A DNA stretch of 12,800 nt from Terana coerulea (Eukaryota; Basidiomycota; Agaricomycetes; Polyporales; Phanerochaetaceae), in NCBI GenBank assembly GCA_024811115.1, contig JAKOGH010001035.1:1-12800 (forward strand). Direction: 5' to 3'. The notes under the pieces are model-generated. The model ran no database searches. It had not been told where the DNA came from and worked only from the letters and a program-made list of their open reading frames with translations. The number at the start of each line of letters is the position of its first letter. Positions within the stretch are counted from its first letter, which is position 1. Shown here piece after piece: positions 1 through 8,600 of this stretch. The position numbers and the translations under genes were made by a program.

Positions 1-296
1 GTTACTAGTACGTTCGTAAATATCATGCTAAGTGAGCTTTGGCTCTAATATTACACCAGCGAAATAAATATTATCCCGGCTATGCTACTCAGCATGGTTG
101 GCTGGGATTATTCCCAGCTTGTCGGAGCTTGTCGGGTGTGGAACGGAGAATCAACAGCACTTTTACTTACCAAGTACTGTAAATACAGCTAGTACGGGCA
201 AACGACGGAAGGAGCCAAGCGCCCTGATTTTGATCCGCTCCCACTTCCCTTTACGCTTGTCTCTTCCCACCACATTCTTCACTAGCTCCAAAGAAT
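1..296. other. Upstream region of the GT49-like gene, no gene seen
   Basis: I see no supported gene here. Positions 226-290 on the + strand are rich in C and T and contain runs such as CTCTTCCCACCACATTC. Pyrimidine-rich stretches just before the start codon are common in fungal promoters. There is a 7-bp inverted repeat (GCTGGGA at 101-107, TCCCAGC at 112-118) and a tandem 10-bp direct repeat AGCTTGTCGG at 116-125 and 126-135. No convincing TATA box was found close to the ATG at 297. Confidence 0.4.
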
Positions 297-1715
297 ATGG
301 ACTTGAACAAACGCTACAAGACGGACAGAAAGCCTTCTATCAAGCTACAGACATCTGGCAGTCTCAACCCTAGCTTGTCGACCGCTCAGCACCGGCACCC
401 AACTTCTGTTGATACGCTAGCTGACTCTGGCTCTCTTCGCGAAGACCTCGACTCCCTACGCCCTCATGAATCCGCTATCGACAGCAGGCTACCTTCTGGG
501 ACCCTCAGGCAGCGGCTGCTCCATAACTCTCGGTTGAAATGGGCTCTTGCGCTCTACTGCTGCTTCAGTGTGCTCTTCCTGTCTCTGAATCTGCTCAAGA
601 GATTGTCCTCTGCCGGAGATGCTCAAGAGATTCCGATGAATGCAGCTGGTAGCTTCCTTCCATATTTCTCCCTAGCAGTTTCATATAACATGCTACTTGC
701 CCTACAGATTTGCTATCACCGTTGCAACAACTCCCACAGAACCACCTCATGACGAAGCTCACCTCTATCTACCCAAGGCCTGTCTTACTAAGCCCATATA
801 TCTTACGGTCCCCAGTGGACGCCGAAGCAGTCACCGCATGTTTGTGGGCGAAGGATGAAGATATCAACGATCTGCCCGTTTGGGCTTCACATTGGAAAGG
901 TAGCGTCTCACGAACGATCTATTCATTTTGGAGGTCTATAAAGACTTTTTCAGGTCCAATTTCCATCTTGATCACGACATTCTCCTTGGCGAACTCTGCG
1001 GAACACCAAGAACTTCTAGAATTTGTATATGCCTTTGCGAAGACTGTCGTCCACAAAGTACAAGGTCTCTGTCCACATCTTGCATCTCAGCTCCAGCGAC
1101 GCCCGACAACGCCAACGCCTTTCTAAATATCGCGCGAGTCTTTGCTCAAACTCACACCACTGCTCTTTTCCCTGGAAGCCTCTCAGTCGTACCGCCGAAG
1201 TCCTTCCAGCGCTCTATCTCGTCCAGCATGACCTCTAGAAAACCAGTGATATTCAGCACCCGAGGGCAAACAAATTTCCCATTTGCTGAGTTGGCCCCTG
1301 CTCTAGTGGACCGGGACGACCCGCTCTGGTGCACCGAACGGTTCTTCCCACCTCTCTCCCGGTCGGCGGACTGGAGAGAGTGTCTTTGGCAGATGTGGCT
1401 GGCGAATTTCGGGAGTGTGGAGGTGCGGCCGACGACCGATTGGATGCGCGAGCGCGGGATAGCATATAACGAGTCTTCTGTTGAGGTATGTGCGCATATA
1501 TGTGTCAATCTACCTACTTACGTCCTCTCGTAACTGATTGGGTTCCACGTCAGGCAAGGGTACACCAACGCCTGGACAGCAAATACCGTGCGGAGACTTG
1601 TGTGCTCGCTACGAGACAAGTGGCTGCAGCCCATGCGCAAGACGTTGACGTGCGCAAGGTGCGGTGGCTCAAGCGGACCTGCCGGGAGTGGCTTATCGGA
1701 AGAGAACACGACTGA
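297..1715 (+). CDS. GT49-like (LARGE-type) glycosyltransferase, type II membrane protein; frame breaks in exon 3
   Basis: This is probably a Golgi glycosyltransferase of family GT49, the family of the glucuronyltransferase domain of LARGE and of B4GAT1. Exons as I read them are 297-648, 708-899, 954-1485 and 1554-1715, with GT..AG introns of 59, 54 and 68 nt. The product is about 411 residues. Residues 1-80 are a cytosolic serine-rich tail, and residues 81-101 (KWALALYCCFSVLFLSLNLL) are a single membrane anchor. The lumenal part carries stretches I recognise from basidiomycete GT49 proteins: VTACLWAKDEDINDLPVWA, WKGPISILITT, NAFLNIARVFAQT, RDDPLWCTERFFPPLSRSAD, ECLWQMWLANFG and the tail RKVRWLKRTCREW. 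The sequence does not read straight through exon 3: frame 2 runs to about 1045, frame 3 fits 1047-1095 (SVHILHLSS) and frame 1 fits from about 1099. No GT..AG intron I could construct explains this. It may be two 1-nt insertions (AAA at 1055-1057 and CCC at 1102-1104 are candidates) or real decay. The LFPGSLS segment shows no DxD at the place a GT-A enzyme would usually have one. It converges with the EthD gene, the two stops lying about 120 bp apart. The start is the first ATG that puts the anchor in frame. The family call is fairly sure; activity is unknown. Confidence 0.72.
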
Positions 1716-1837
1716 AGAACACTATCATTCCAACGAAGATTTGCCGAAAGTACAGTACAGTCGTTCATCTACCTTCCTGTCTCCTTGTATCAATACCTTG
1801 GTTCTGTCTCCAAGCCGGGAGTACACACCTTGTCATT

Positions 1838-2283
1838 TCAGTGCCCGAATATTGTCGCGTACTGTCCAACAATCATTGTCGACTTCGAGCGGTCGAAGAA
1901 ATTTTCCTCGTCCGGAACGACCACGCGCTTGTACTCCTCGTCATTGAACACCTCGAAGATCTTGTCTAGCGACTCGGCCTCAAATATGGCTATGCCGTAG
2001 AATGACGTCGGCGTGAGGCCCAGCGTCGCGAAGCTCGCGTTCGCGGTTTGGTTAAAGTGGAACTGCGCGTATCGTGTCAGCGCTGGCTCACCAGGGACGA
2101 CGACGACGGAGAGCGCACCTGCTCGTACTTCGTGAGATTCTTCTTCACGATGGTGATGGAGGAGAAGATTCTGCTGTGCTCGCCGATCCAGTACTTGTCG
2201 AATTCCTCGAAGGAAACGCCCTCTTTCGGGTACATAAGCGCGACAAGGCGGACGCGGTCAGTGCGAACGCTAGGTGCGGACAT
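1838..2283 (-). CDS. EthD-domain (dimeric alpha-beta barrel) protein
   Basis: This small, complete, two-exon gene gives 129 residues. Exon 1 is 2283-2119 and exon 2 is 2062-1838, joined in phase by a 56-nt intron (donor GTGCGC, acceptor GCGCAG). The product matches the EthD fold across its whole length. It opens with RVRLVALMYPKEGVSFEEF and the DKYWIGEHSRIF helix, continues with KKNLTKYEQ-FHFNQT across the splice junction, then FYGIAIFEAESLDKIFEVF and DEEYKRVVVPDEENFFDRS. EthD proteins form dimeric ferredoxin-like barrels. The founding bacterial EthD is needed for ethyl tert-butyl ether degradation, while fungal members include small polyketide-tailoring or stress proteins of mostly unknown substrate. 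No signal peptide or membrane segment is visible, so it is probably cytosolic. It is the only recognisable gene in the window without a frame break or damaged splice site. No secondary-metabolite genes sit beside it, so a pathway role cannot be inferred. Confidence 0.85.
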
Positions 2284-2346
2284 TGGGGCTGTTATGCTGG
2301 TCTGGTCCGGGGAGTTGGATGCCCTGCTCTCCGACGGCAGCTCTGT

Positions 2347-2352
2347 TTTATA
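2347..2352 (-). promoter_or_regulatory. TATA box of the EthD gene
   Basis: The minus strand reads AATATAAAACAG here, with TATAAA about 64 bp upstream of the EthD start codon. That distance leaves room for a short 5' leader, as expected for a fungal pol II promoter. This is a sequence match only; the transcription start is not known. Confidence 0.5.
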
Positions 2353-2455
2353 TTTAGCCTGGCTCCAACCTGATTCGGCATCCCGGGCTTGTGTGAGCGC
2401 TGTTGCATCCTAGGACATTCTTCCCGCTCTCAACCGATCTTTTGTGGTCAGCACC

Positions 2456-2460
2456 ATTGG
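2456..2460 (-). promoter_or_regulatory. CCAAT box upstream of the EthD gene
   Basis: ATTGG on the + strand gives CCAAT on the minus strand, about 175 bp before the EthD ATG and roughly 105 bp upstream of its TATA box. CCAAT boxes bind the HAP/NF-Y complex in fungi. A 5-bp match is weak alone, but order and spacing relative to the TATA box are sensible. Confidence 0.3.
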
Positions 2461-2879
2461 CTGATCCCGAACTATAACAGTCACTATGCGCATCTCAATG
2501 TACGGGATTGCGGTGCTGTGGCCAGAGCCATGAATATCGACTGAACTTTACCTGTCTTTTTGAGCATTCTTGGGCAAGAGTTCAACGTCCCTGAGCACGG
2601 CACGGGGTAGATGTAGAAAAGGTTGTATGCGCATGTTCCTCATGAAACGTACGGCGTCAAGCCCCAACCTGATGTTTGTTTCCAGCCCACATCCAGAGTC
2701 TGCTAAACCCGATCTGTCTGGGCATACTCAGCAACAGTGCAACGTGAGGGGCCAAAAGCACCATCGAGGAGTCAAGCATACAGAAGTTGCTGAGGTGCTA
2801 ACTGCGATTGATCAAACGGCGCAGCAGATGCCTGTGCGCCCGGCGCACGTCAAAGCACGGCCATGCAATTATAATATAT
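2461..2879. other. Intergenic region between EthD and ATRIP genes
   Basis: I see no gene here. This is the upstream side of the EthD gene and the 3' flank of the ATRIP-like gene. The minus strand directly after the ATRIP stop reads AATATATTATAATTG, an AT-rich stretch that could serve in 3'-end formation. The open frame on the + strand at 2570-2890 has no recognisable protein pattern. Confidence 0.4.
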
Positions 2880-5800
2880 TTAATAGTTAATCGTCCATTC
2901 CCCGGGATGCAGCATGCGCGCCTCTCGCTCCTCGTCGTCGTCCGTCTCACTGCTCCCGTCGCCGCCGTTGTAGACAGTCCAGATCGAGTCGAGCTCCGGC
3001 CCGTCGATGACGAGCTCGAGCAGCCGCCGCGCCATGCCTACGCGCACGTCAGTACACGTCCTAACAACGCGCATAACCACGCCGACACACGACGGACCTT
3101 CGCTCTGGTTCAGCAGCGCCTGCAGGTCCTCGTGCAGCCAATCCGGCGGGGTCGCGTACGCAAGCCGCCCGATGGCGACGTTAAACATGTGGATGGAGCC
3201 GTTGAGATGCCGTGCTTGGGGGTGGCGGAGCTTCTGGCTCAGATTGAAGGGCGGGTCGGGCGTGAAGACTAGATGATACAGTAGCGATACGGCGCGGAGG
3301 GACCTTGTGATGACTCTGTTTCGACGCGAATCAGCAAAGCGCATGAGCGTCACAGACGGACACATAAGTAGAGAGATGCTCACCGTGCTACAAGATCAGG
3401 AGCAGCGATGAGCTCCTCGTCGTCCTCCCACAGCGGTGTAGATATGTTAGACAGGTATAAGATAACAGAGGGTATCAATACGCGAGATTTCAGTAAGATA
3501 ACGAGAGCGTCCGGGTGTGTGAGCGAGAGTGTAGCGAAGAGGGTCATGATGTTGTCTTTAAGGTCGTTATACTGCACAATGGTCAGCCTACTGTGACAGA
3601 TGGATTGACGCTATTAACTTACCTCCTCACCCTCATGCATAGGGTCAACGAGCAGTTTACAAAGCAGAGTGATGTGAGGGAGCTGTGACAGATCTTTGCC
3701 AGCGTCTTCTTGGCCATCCTCAGTGTACGGAAATGCAAGAATGTGGCGAAATAGTGTAGGTTCTGCATTAACATGAGTAATTATACGTATGTTTCAATAT
3801 ATGTGAACTACTCACGAGTGCCCATAAGGGCCAAAGCCTTGACAGTGTGGCTGAGGACGTCTGGAGGCTGCTTTGCGGTGATGAGGGTAGGCACAATATC
3901 GTGCCCGCGGAGCAGCACAGATAACCTAGGTAACAGTGAGAATCATGCCCTAGCATAGCTGAAAAGCACATACTGCGAGACCTGATCGGGGATACACTCC
4001 ACGACAGCGCCTCCACCAGAGACAACGTTGCATGGGCAAGGGCCATTCTATCTTCAGTGCGCTCTTCCATCAGATCAGACTTGAGATGAGTACTGATTAT
4101 ATGTCGTAGTGAACGGAAAATCCGCGGTAACGGGTCTCCTGACGGCGCCGTTATCAATGCGGTGGTAAACGATGGGATGGTGTAGCCCAGGATGCAAAGC
4201 AACCTGAACAACGCTGAGAGTTGGGGGAACTGTCAACACCGTGAGTATGGAAAGCCACAACGTCCCAAAGGCACTCACAGCAGCAACGGAAGTCAAGACC
4301 CACGCCAAATCAGCCAATGCGTCGCAAAAGACCCGCATATATGCGTCCCAATCCGTAGATTTGGCAACAACCCCCAGATACTCCATAATCCTAGAGCCAG
4401 CTGAGGTGTACAGCTGCCGCAATTCAGCAGAAGCGGACGAGGGCACAGCGAAACTGAAGAGCAGCTGCAAGGTCGGTGTATCGCCTCTCGGGACAGTGTG
4501 CGCAAATAGAACACGATGAAACTACGAGCGACGAGGGTGAGACGATGCAACGAGATACCCTAAGGAGCATAAAGCACACCTCGTCTCTCCAATTCGGAGG
4601 CTCAGTCTCAGTGACTTCTTCCTGCTCTTCTTGATCATTGCCACTCTCATCCATCTTGACATCCTCATTACCGTCCGGCACTACGACGCTACCCTGCGTG
4701 CGGGCTGGCGGTTCCGGCTCACTTGGTGGTGGTGGAGGCTGACTGACCACCACGTCCTCCATCGGGACATCTTTCAGTTCAGCAGGCATTGGGCTGGGGC
4801 TGCTCGGGGCGATCGCTCGGCAGCAGGGTCCGCAAAGAAGGCATGGCCATCATCCTCCGCGAAGACGGGCTCTCGCAGCCTTCCTTTCCCCTTGTCCCGC
4901 GCACGCTGTGAAGCAGGGCGCGTGGGGTGCCAGCGTCCGCGAAGGAGTTGAAGAAACCAGGAAGTACAGGGGCTTTCTTGACGTGCTCCGCGAGCGCAGG
5001 CTCGCCCTTCTTCGCCCTGGGGACTTCTGGGCTACCAGTAACTTCGCCGAATCGAGGACGCCTTGGTGTCTGAGTGATGGCACTGGAGGGGTCTTGAGAA
5101 GCGGCTGGATTCCACGCACGCATCTGCGGGGGCATCTTGACGGGTGTCGGGAGCCCACGATTACCGATCTTCTTTGCCTGCGCAGACCATGGTGCTTTAC
5201 GCGCAGATGTTTCCAATTCATGTTGCTAGAAAGCTGATCAAAGTCAGTCTGGAGAACAAAAGTATTTTGCGTACACGAAATGTATATTGGGTCTTCAACC
5301 GCTCGATCTCCTCCTTCTGGTCCTTGAGAAGCTGCAGTTTTGCAGCCTCCGCGCCTTCCCTGGCAGCTTTGAGTCTGGCAACCTCAGCAACATGATCTTG
5401 TGTATTCTATTCAATCTCAGTTATATAAACTGCCAAGATGAATAAATACTCACTTTAACAATGCTTGCCCTAAGGATGCTAACTTCGCCCTCCTTCGCAA
5501 AACGCGCGTCCTCAGCCGCTTTCACTTTCCGCTCCAATTCGACTTCCCGCGCTTTGAGCTATGCACGTTCATATCAGTAGATATCACACGACTGACGCGT
5601 AGATTTACGCACCTCATCCAGCTGTGCCTTCAGAATACTCAACTCTAGCCTCGTCTTTGCGTCCGTGCCACTGCTCTGAGCAGATCTAGGAGCCGGTGCA
5701 GATCCTAGCTGTAACGCGGCAGCATTCTGCGAATGCTGTCTTTTCAGTGAGTTGACACGCTGGATGTCGGGTGCAGACGATGCGGAGTGCTGTCGGCCGG

Positions 5801-6575
5801 TATATGCGGGCCTGCTGGGTTGCCTTGCGAGGGGTTGCTGGTGTTGCGGATAGGGAGATCCCGCAGCTGCGTTCGTAGGCGTATCCTGTGCAGGTGCATT
5901 GTACGAGGGCCGTCTTTGAAACGCGCTTATCTGCGGCGGAGATTGCTGATTAGCCGGCTGAGGGGATACTTCAGCACTGCTAGTCCGTCGGGTCTGTTGC
6001 AATACAGGGCGCGATGCTGAAGGTCCCGCCGCCGCATTCGCGTTCGTGAGGGAAGCGTATCGAGAGGGCTGCCTTTGAAACGCGTGATTGGGCGTGTCTG
6101 GTGCGGGAGACGCGAACCTTTGCTGACCGCCAGAGGCAAGTTTGCCAGGCTGCGGGTGGGCTTGGGCGTGAGGTTGTCGAGGTGGCGGTCGATACTGAGC
6201 CGCGTGAGGTTGAGCAGAATGTATGTTGTATGAACATGCAGTGTCAACGGGGTTGCCAGAAGCATTTTGTCTCATAGCCTGAGGATTGAATCCGCGTGCG
6301 GGTGGCGGGACGGGCTCATGTCGAGATACAGTGTCGGCCTTGACTCGAGTGAAGTAGTCATCGTCTAATCCAAGGACAATAGGGAGTTGACCATAGTCGT
6401 TTAAAGAGGGGTCTCTGTGGATGGTCTTTTGTTTCTTTGCGGGAGGTGGTCGAGGGAGCTCTTCGTGCTGGGTAGCCGCGAATTTGGTCTCTTCGCGGTC
6501 GAGGACTGCGAGAGTAGCGGCATCTAGGTCAATGTCAGCGAAAAGCTGATCAAACTCGTCTTCGTCGTCGTCCAT
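2880..6575 (-). CDS. ATRIP/Rad26-like DNA damage checkpoint protein (ATR partner)
   Basis: This is the probable fungal orthologue of ATRIP (Rad26 in fission yeast, Lcd1/Ddc2 in budding yeast), the obligate partner that brings the ATR/Mec1 kinase to RPA-coated single-stranded DNA in the nucleus. I read ten exons: 6575-5613, 5558-5454, 5406-5275, 5225-4580, 4521-4279, 4229-3974, 3925-3816, 3762-3623, 3571-3384 and 3315-2880, with GT..AG introns of 47-68 nt. The product is about 1,073 residues. Residues 1-31 are acidic with hydrophobics (MDDDEDEFDQLFADIDLD), resembling the RPA70-binding checkpoint recruitment motif. KKQK at 47-50 is a possible nuclear signal. Residues 75-300 are low-complexity Q/P/S/A. 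A coiled coil spans about 305-405 (LKAREVELERK, EVARLKAAREGAEAAKLQLL), ending in the TQYTF-R-QHELETSARKAPW element I associate with fungal ATRIP. From about 600 it is a helical repeat-like domain, ending in RRLLELVIDGPELDSIW. Three 1-nt breaks interrupt the reading, at GGGG runs (+ strand) 4924-4927, 4806-4809 and 3988-3991; one more G at each gives a single frame. The start is the first ATG of the longest frame. The family assignment is by remembered pattern, not alignment. Confidence 0.8.
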
Positions 6576-6638
6576 GGAGGTTCGCTACTCATATCCACGG
6601 GACGGTGGCGGATTGGCGGCGGAGGAGGGCGGAGGACC

Positions 6639-6755
6639 GAGGTGAACAAGGAGGTGAAGGAGCTCAAAGCACAATCGGGCGTTGCGGCTATCACCGAGTG
6701 GGGATCTCAGATCTCAGATCTCAATGCAGATCTATTAGATGGCCTGAGTACTTAG
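6639..6755 (+). other. Short coding-looking scrap ending in a stop, unidentified
   Basis: Frame 3 reads EVNKEVKELKAQSGVAAITE and then WGSQISDLNADLLDGLST before a TAG at 6753-6755. Codon usage (GAG, AAG, CTC, ATC, GCG) and the acidic, helical composition look like the C-terminus of a real protein. No start codon or upstream exon is apparent, and the ATRIP gene occupies the upstream DNA on the other strand. It could be the last exon of a lost neighbour, or chance. I do not recognise the family. Confidence 0.25.
6703..6723. repeat. Three tandem copies of GATCTCA
   Basis: The 7-bp unit GATCTCA occurs three times without a gap, at 6703-6709, 6710-6716 and 6717-6723. It lies inside the coding-looking scrap. 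It is a minor tandem repeat with no evident function. Confidence 0.6.
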
Positions 6756-7050
6756 TAAGCGCCATCACCTTGACACAAACGGCCATGGGCCACTTAAACA
6801 CTTCCACTGGAACCTCACTTATCTGTTCAGTTCTGTCGCTGAAATTGTTTGCTTCTCAAAGCTGGCACCAACCTCCAAGAGCGCAAAGGTCATAATCTAA
6901 CGGTACAAAGCCAGGTGCGCCGCTTTCAATACTCAAAAGACATACTGGGTTGTAATTTGAGCTGGGGTTACAGATTCAGCGGACTCTAGTATAGCACAGA
7001 TTTGGGCAGTTGGCCTTTAAAGGAGCATGAAGGCGGCTTTATCTGCCCGC

Positions 7051-7823
7051 CTACTTGGTTAACTTGGCATGCTTCAGGTCAAAGTCAACCTTCTTCCCGA
7101 TCTGCCCAATCAGGGCAAACACCTCTGTTGCCTTTGGAACTTCTTTGAAGAATCTCTGGAAGAATGGAAAGTTTGGTCAGTAGTTATATTGCAAGAGATC
7201 ACGTCGTCAGCTCACCTCCAAGCTGTGCCACCCAAGGCACACCAAGAATTGGTCCTGCTTCGACAACCTCGCCGAGCCCTCCAACGAAGACTTTGTTTGG
7301 GAGATTGCTGTAGATCTGAGCAAGCAGCTTCTTGCCCATCTCCTTAAGCTCCTCGTGGTCCGTAGTCGGCTTCAGCATGAACTTCGCCAACTTGGTGACC
7401 GGCGAGTTCAAGGCCTTTTTGAGCGAGCCGTCATATGAGATGTGAGTGACGAACTCGTGGCCTGTGGGCGACCTTCGCCATGGCGACTAGGAGGGCTCCA
7501 AAGCTTTTGGAGGCCTGCATGGCCCTGTGGTGTTTGATGCTCTCCCACTCTGCTCAACGTGTTAGGTCTACAAGAGAATGAGGTGAAGATCAGCGGCATA
7601 CCGACGACAAGCCACAAGTACTGCGGCTTCTGAATTTCAAAGACTGTGCCATACTCTGCTGGAAAGTATGTGAGTACGCGCTCTAACGTGTATATTTACT
7701 GACGTACCCTAAACACCCGGAGCTTTACTCTGGTGATCCCGATGGCACTGTCGAAGATACTCAGGTCGTTTCTTTGTAGGTGTTGGTCACGATGAGCTTG
7801 GCAACTTCGTAGATGTGCGACAT
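7051..7823 (-). pseudogene. Broken ABM-like / dimeric alpha-beta-barrel two-repeat protein
   Basis: The remains encode a protein of about 220 residues with two barrel half-domains. The start at 7823 gives MSHIYEVAKLIVTNTYKETT, then an in-frame TGA at 7763-7761; skipping one base, the next frame gives LSIFDSAIGI. Further pieces follow in other frames: EYGTVFEIQKPQYLWLVV, a 52-nt GT..AG intron to EWESIKHHRAMQASKSFGAL, HEFVTHISYDGSLKKAL, NSPVTKLAKFMLKP, LAQIYSNLPNKVFVGG, KQDQFLVCLGWHSLE, an intron at 7215-7156, and RFFKEVPKATEVFALIGQIG with the tail VDFDLKHAKLTK and a TAG at 7053-7051. Repeat one ends in W-E-S-I and repeat two in W-H-S-L, the usual place of the conserved tryptophan in ABM-type barrels. 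At least four frame breaks occur in under 800 bp; one sits near CCC at 7277-7279. Such proteins are small cytosolic barrels, often of unknown substrate. The splice sites I checked and the promoter look intact, so the damage is recent or is sequence error. The family call is moderate. Confidence 0.6.
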
Positions 7824-7924
7824 TGAATGTGTGAAGATGAAAACAATGAATGTAAAGCTGGGTTGGAGCTCTGTACGAGGGCTGTAAGTGTGCCGATTGG
7901 TGCTGTTACCACTCACGACAGCGT

Positions 7925-7933
7925 CCTTATATA
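7925..7933 (-). promoter_or_regulatory. TATA box upstream of the ABM-like pseudogene
   Basis: The minus strand reads TATATAAGG, about 102 bp before the ATG at 7823. The same 9-mer occurs on the minus strand at 8735-8727 in the LTR-like region. The position suits a pol II promoter for the broken gene. Confidence 0.5.
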
Positions 7934-7959
7934 CTCTCTGGATTTCCAGATGTAGTGCT

Positions 7960-8204
7960 ATAAATGTTGAGTCAGATAGATGCCGTAAGCGCTCTGCTCA
8001 CATCTTCTCCATTATTCTACCAGGTTCCACCATGACGATCCCTATTGTCTATTGTTCTGGTATCTATTTGTGTCTGTTTATAGTACAGCCACTCTGTATT
8101 GTATATAAAGCAGCTCACTGTGCCATACACAATAAGACTCTTTCAACTCTTAACCCACTTACGTGTATTCAAACCAGCCTACAGGTGAGTAACCATCCTA
8201 GCTT
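7960..8204 (+). mobile_element. Possible solo LTR remnant (TATA box plus splice donor), + orientation
   Basis: No gene is visible. On the + strand a strong TATA box (GTATATAAAG, 8101-8110) is followed about 75 bp later by a consensus 5' splice site, CAG|GTGAGTAA, at 8182-8192. A pol II start followed by a short untranslated leader and a splice donor is the layout seen in many retrotransposon LTR/leader regions. No paired LTR, primer-binding site or target duplication could be identified, and the left edge given here is approximate. It could instead be an ordinary promoter and first exon of an unrecognised gene. Confidence 0.25.
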
Positions 8205-8600
8205 CCTCTAGGCCTCAGTAGGAGTGTACGCCGCTGTATGTGCTGCACTTCTACAGTAAAGTGCCGAAATGCATAAGCCAGATTATAAGTATCCTTGCCT
8301 ACCTCGCTCAGACTTGCAATTTCTTGCTGCTTACGGGATCAAAGTCATGTCAGTGAAACATGGCAGCGGAGCATGTTAACCAATGGGGTGTCTGCTATGA
8401 ACAAGATCATGCAGTACGATGTGTGGCTTTGCTCCCGCGACATGGACTTGAACATCAACATTGACTTGGCTCGGAGGTTTGAGGAAAGCAGAGACGAAAT
8501 TGCAGGAAGAAACCGCTACGATGCAGGCCAATTAGGATCCAGATAGGCGAGCCGCTGGTTATTGATGTGCTGATTAATACACCATTTATATCACAAAACT
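8205..8600. other. Segment between the two facing cassettes, unidentified open frame
   Basis: This segment lies downstream of both facing promoter-like cassettes. The + strand at 8397-8546 has an open stretch with coding-like composition (MNKIMQYDVWLCSRDMDLNI, then LARRFEESRDEIAGRNRYDA) ending in TAG at 8544-8546. The upstream part of the frame begins at a non-ATG codon and looks random. I do not recognise the peptide; it may be a fragment of a mobile element or of a small gene. Confidence 0.2.

Larger units (their letters stand above)
6576..7050. other. Intergenic region between ATRIP and the ABM-like pseudogene
   Basis: This is the upstream side of the ATRIP-like gene and the 3' flank of the broken ABM-like gene. 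No clear TATA box was seen near the ATRIP start. The only coding-like content is a 38-codon stretch on the + strand at 6639-6755. From 6760 to 7050 I see nothing. Confidence 0.4.

Noticed and set aside
98..373. Open frame of 91 codons on the + strand overlapping the GT49 start
   Set aside because: It is not a recognisable protein, begins at a non-ATG codon and overlaps exon 1 of the GT49-like gene in another frame.
1025..1096. A 66- or 72-nt intron in GT49 exon 3 (donor GTATAT) to explain the frame change
   Set aside because: Both lengths are multiples of three, so they cannot move the reading from frame 2 to frame 1, and they would remove the conserved SVHILHLSS strand.
1152..1508. Minus-strand open frames of up to 118 codons within the GT49 gene
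   Set aside because: They are antisense to the conserved GT49 exon 3 and show no family pattern of their own.
2808..3276. + strand open frames of 154 and 89 codons
   Set aside because: They are antisense shadows of the GC-rich last exon of the ATRIP gene, which has the convincing protein.
5787..6265. Open frames on both strands inside the long first ATRIP exon
   Set aside because: Low-complexity Q/P/S/A-coding DNA keeps other frames open by composition; the 6575 frame has the ATRIP N-terminus and continues into the spliced exons.
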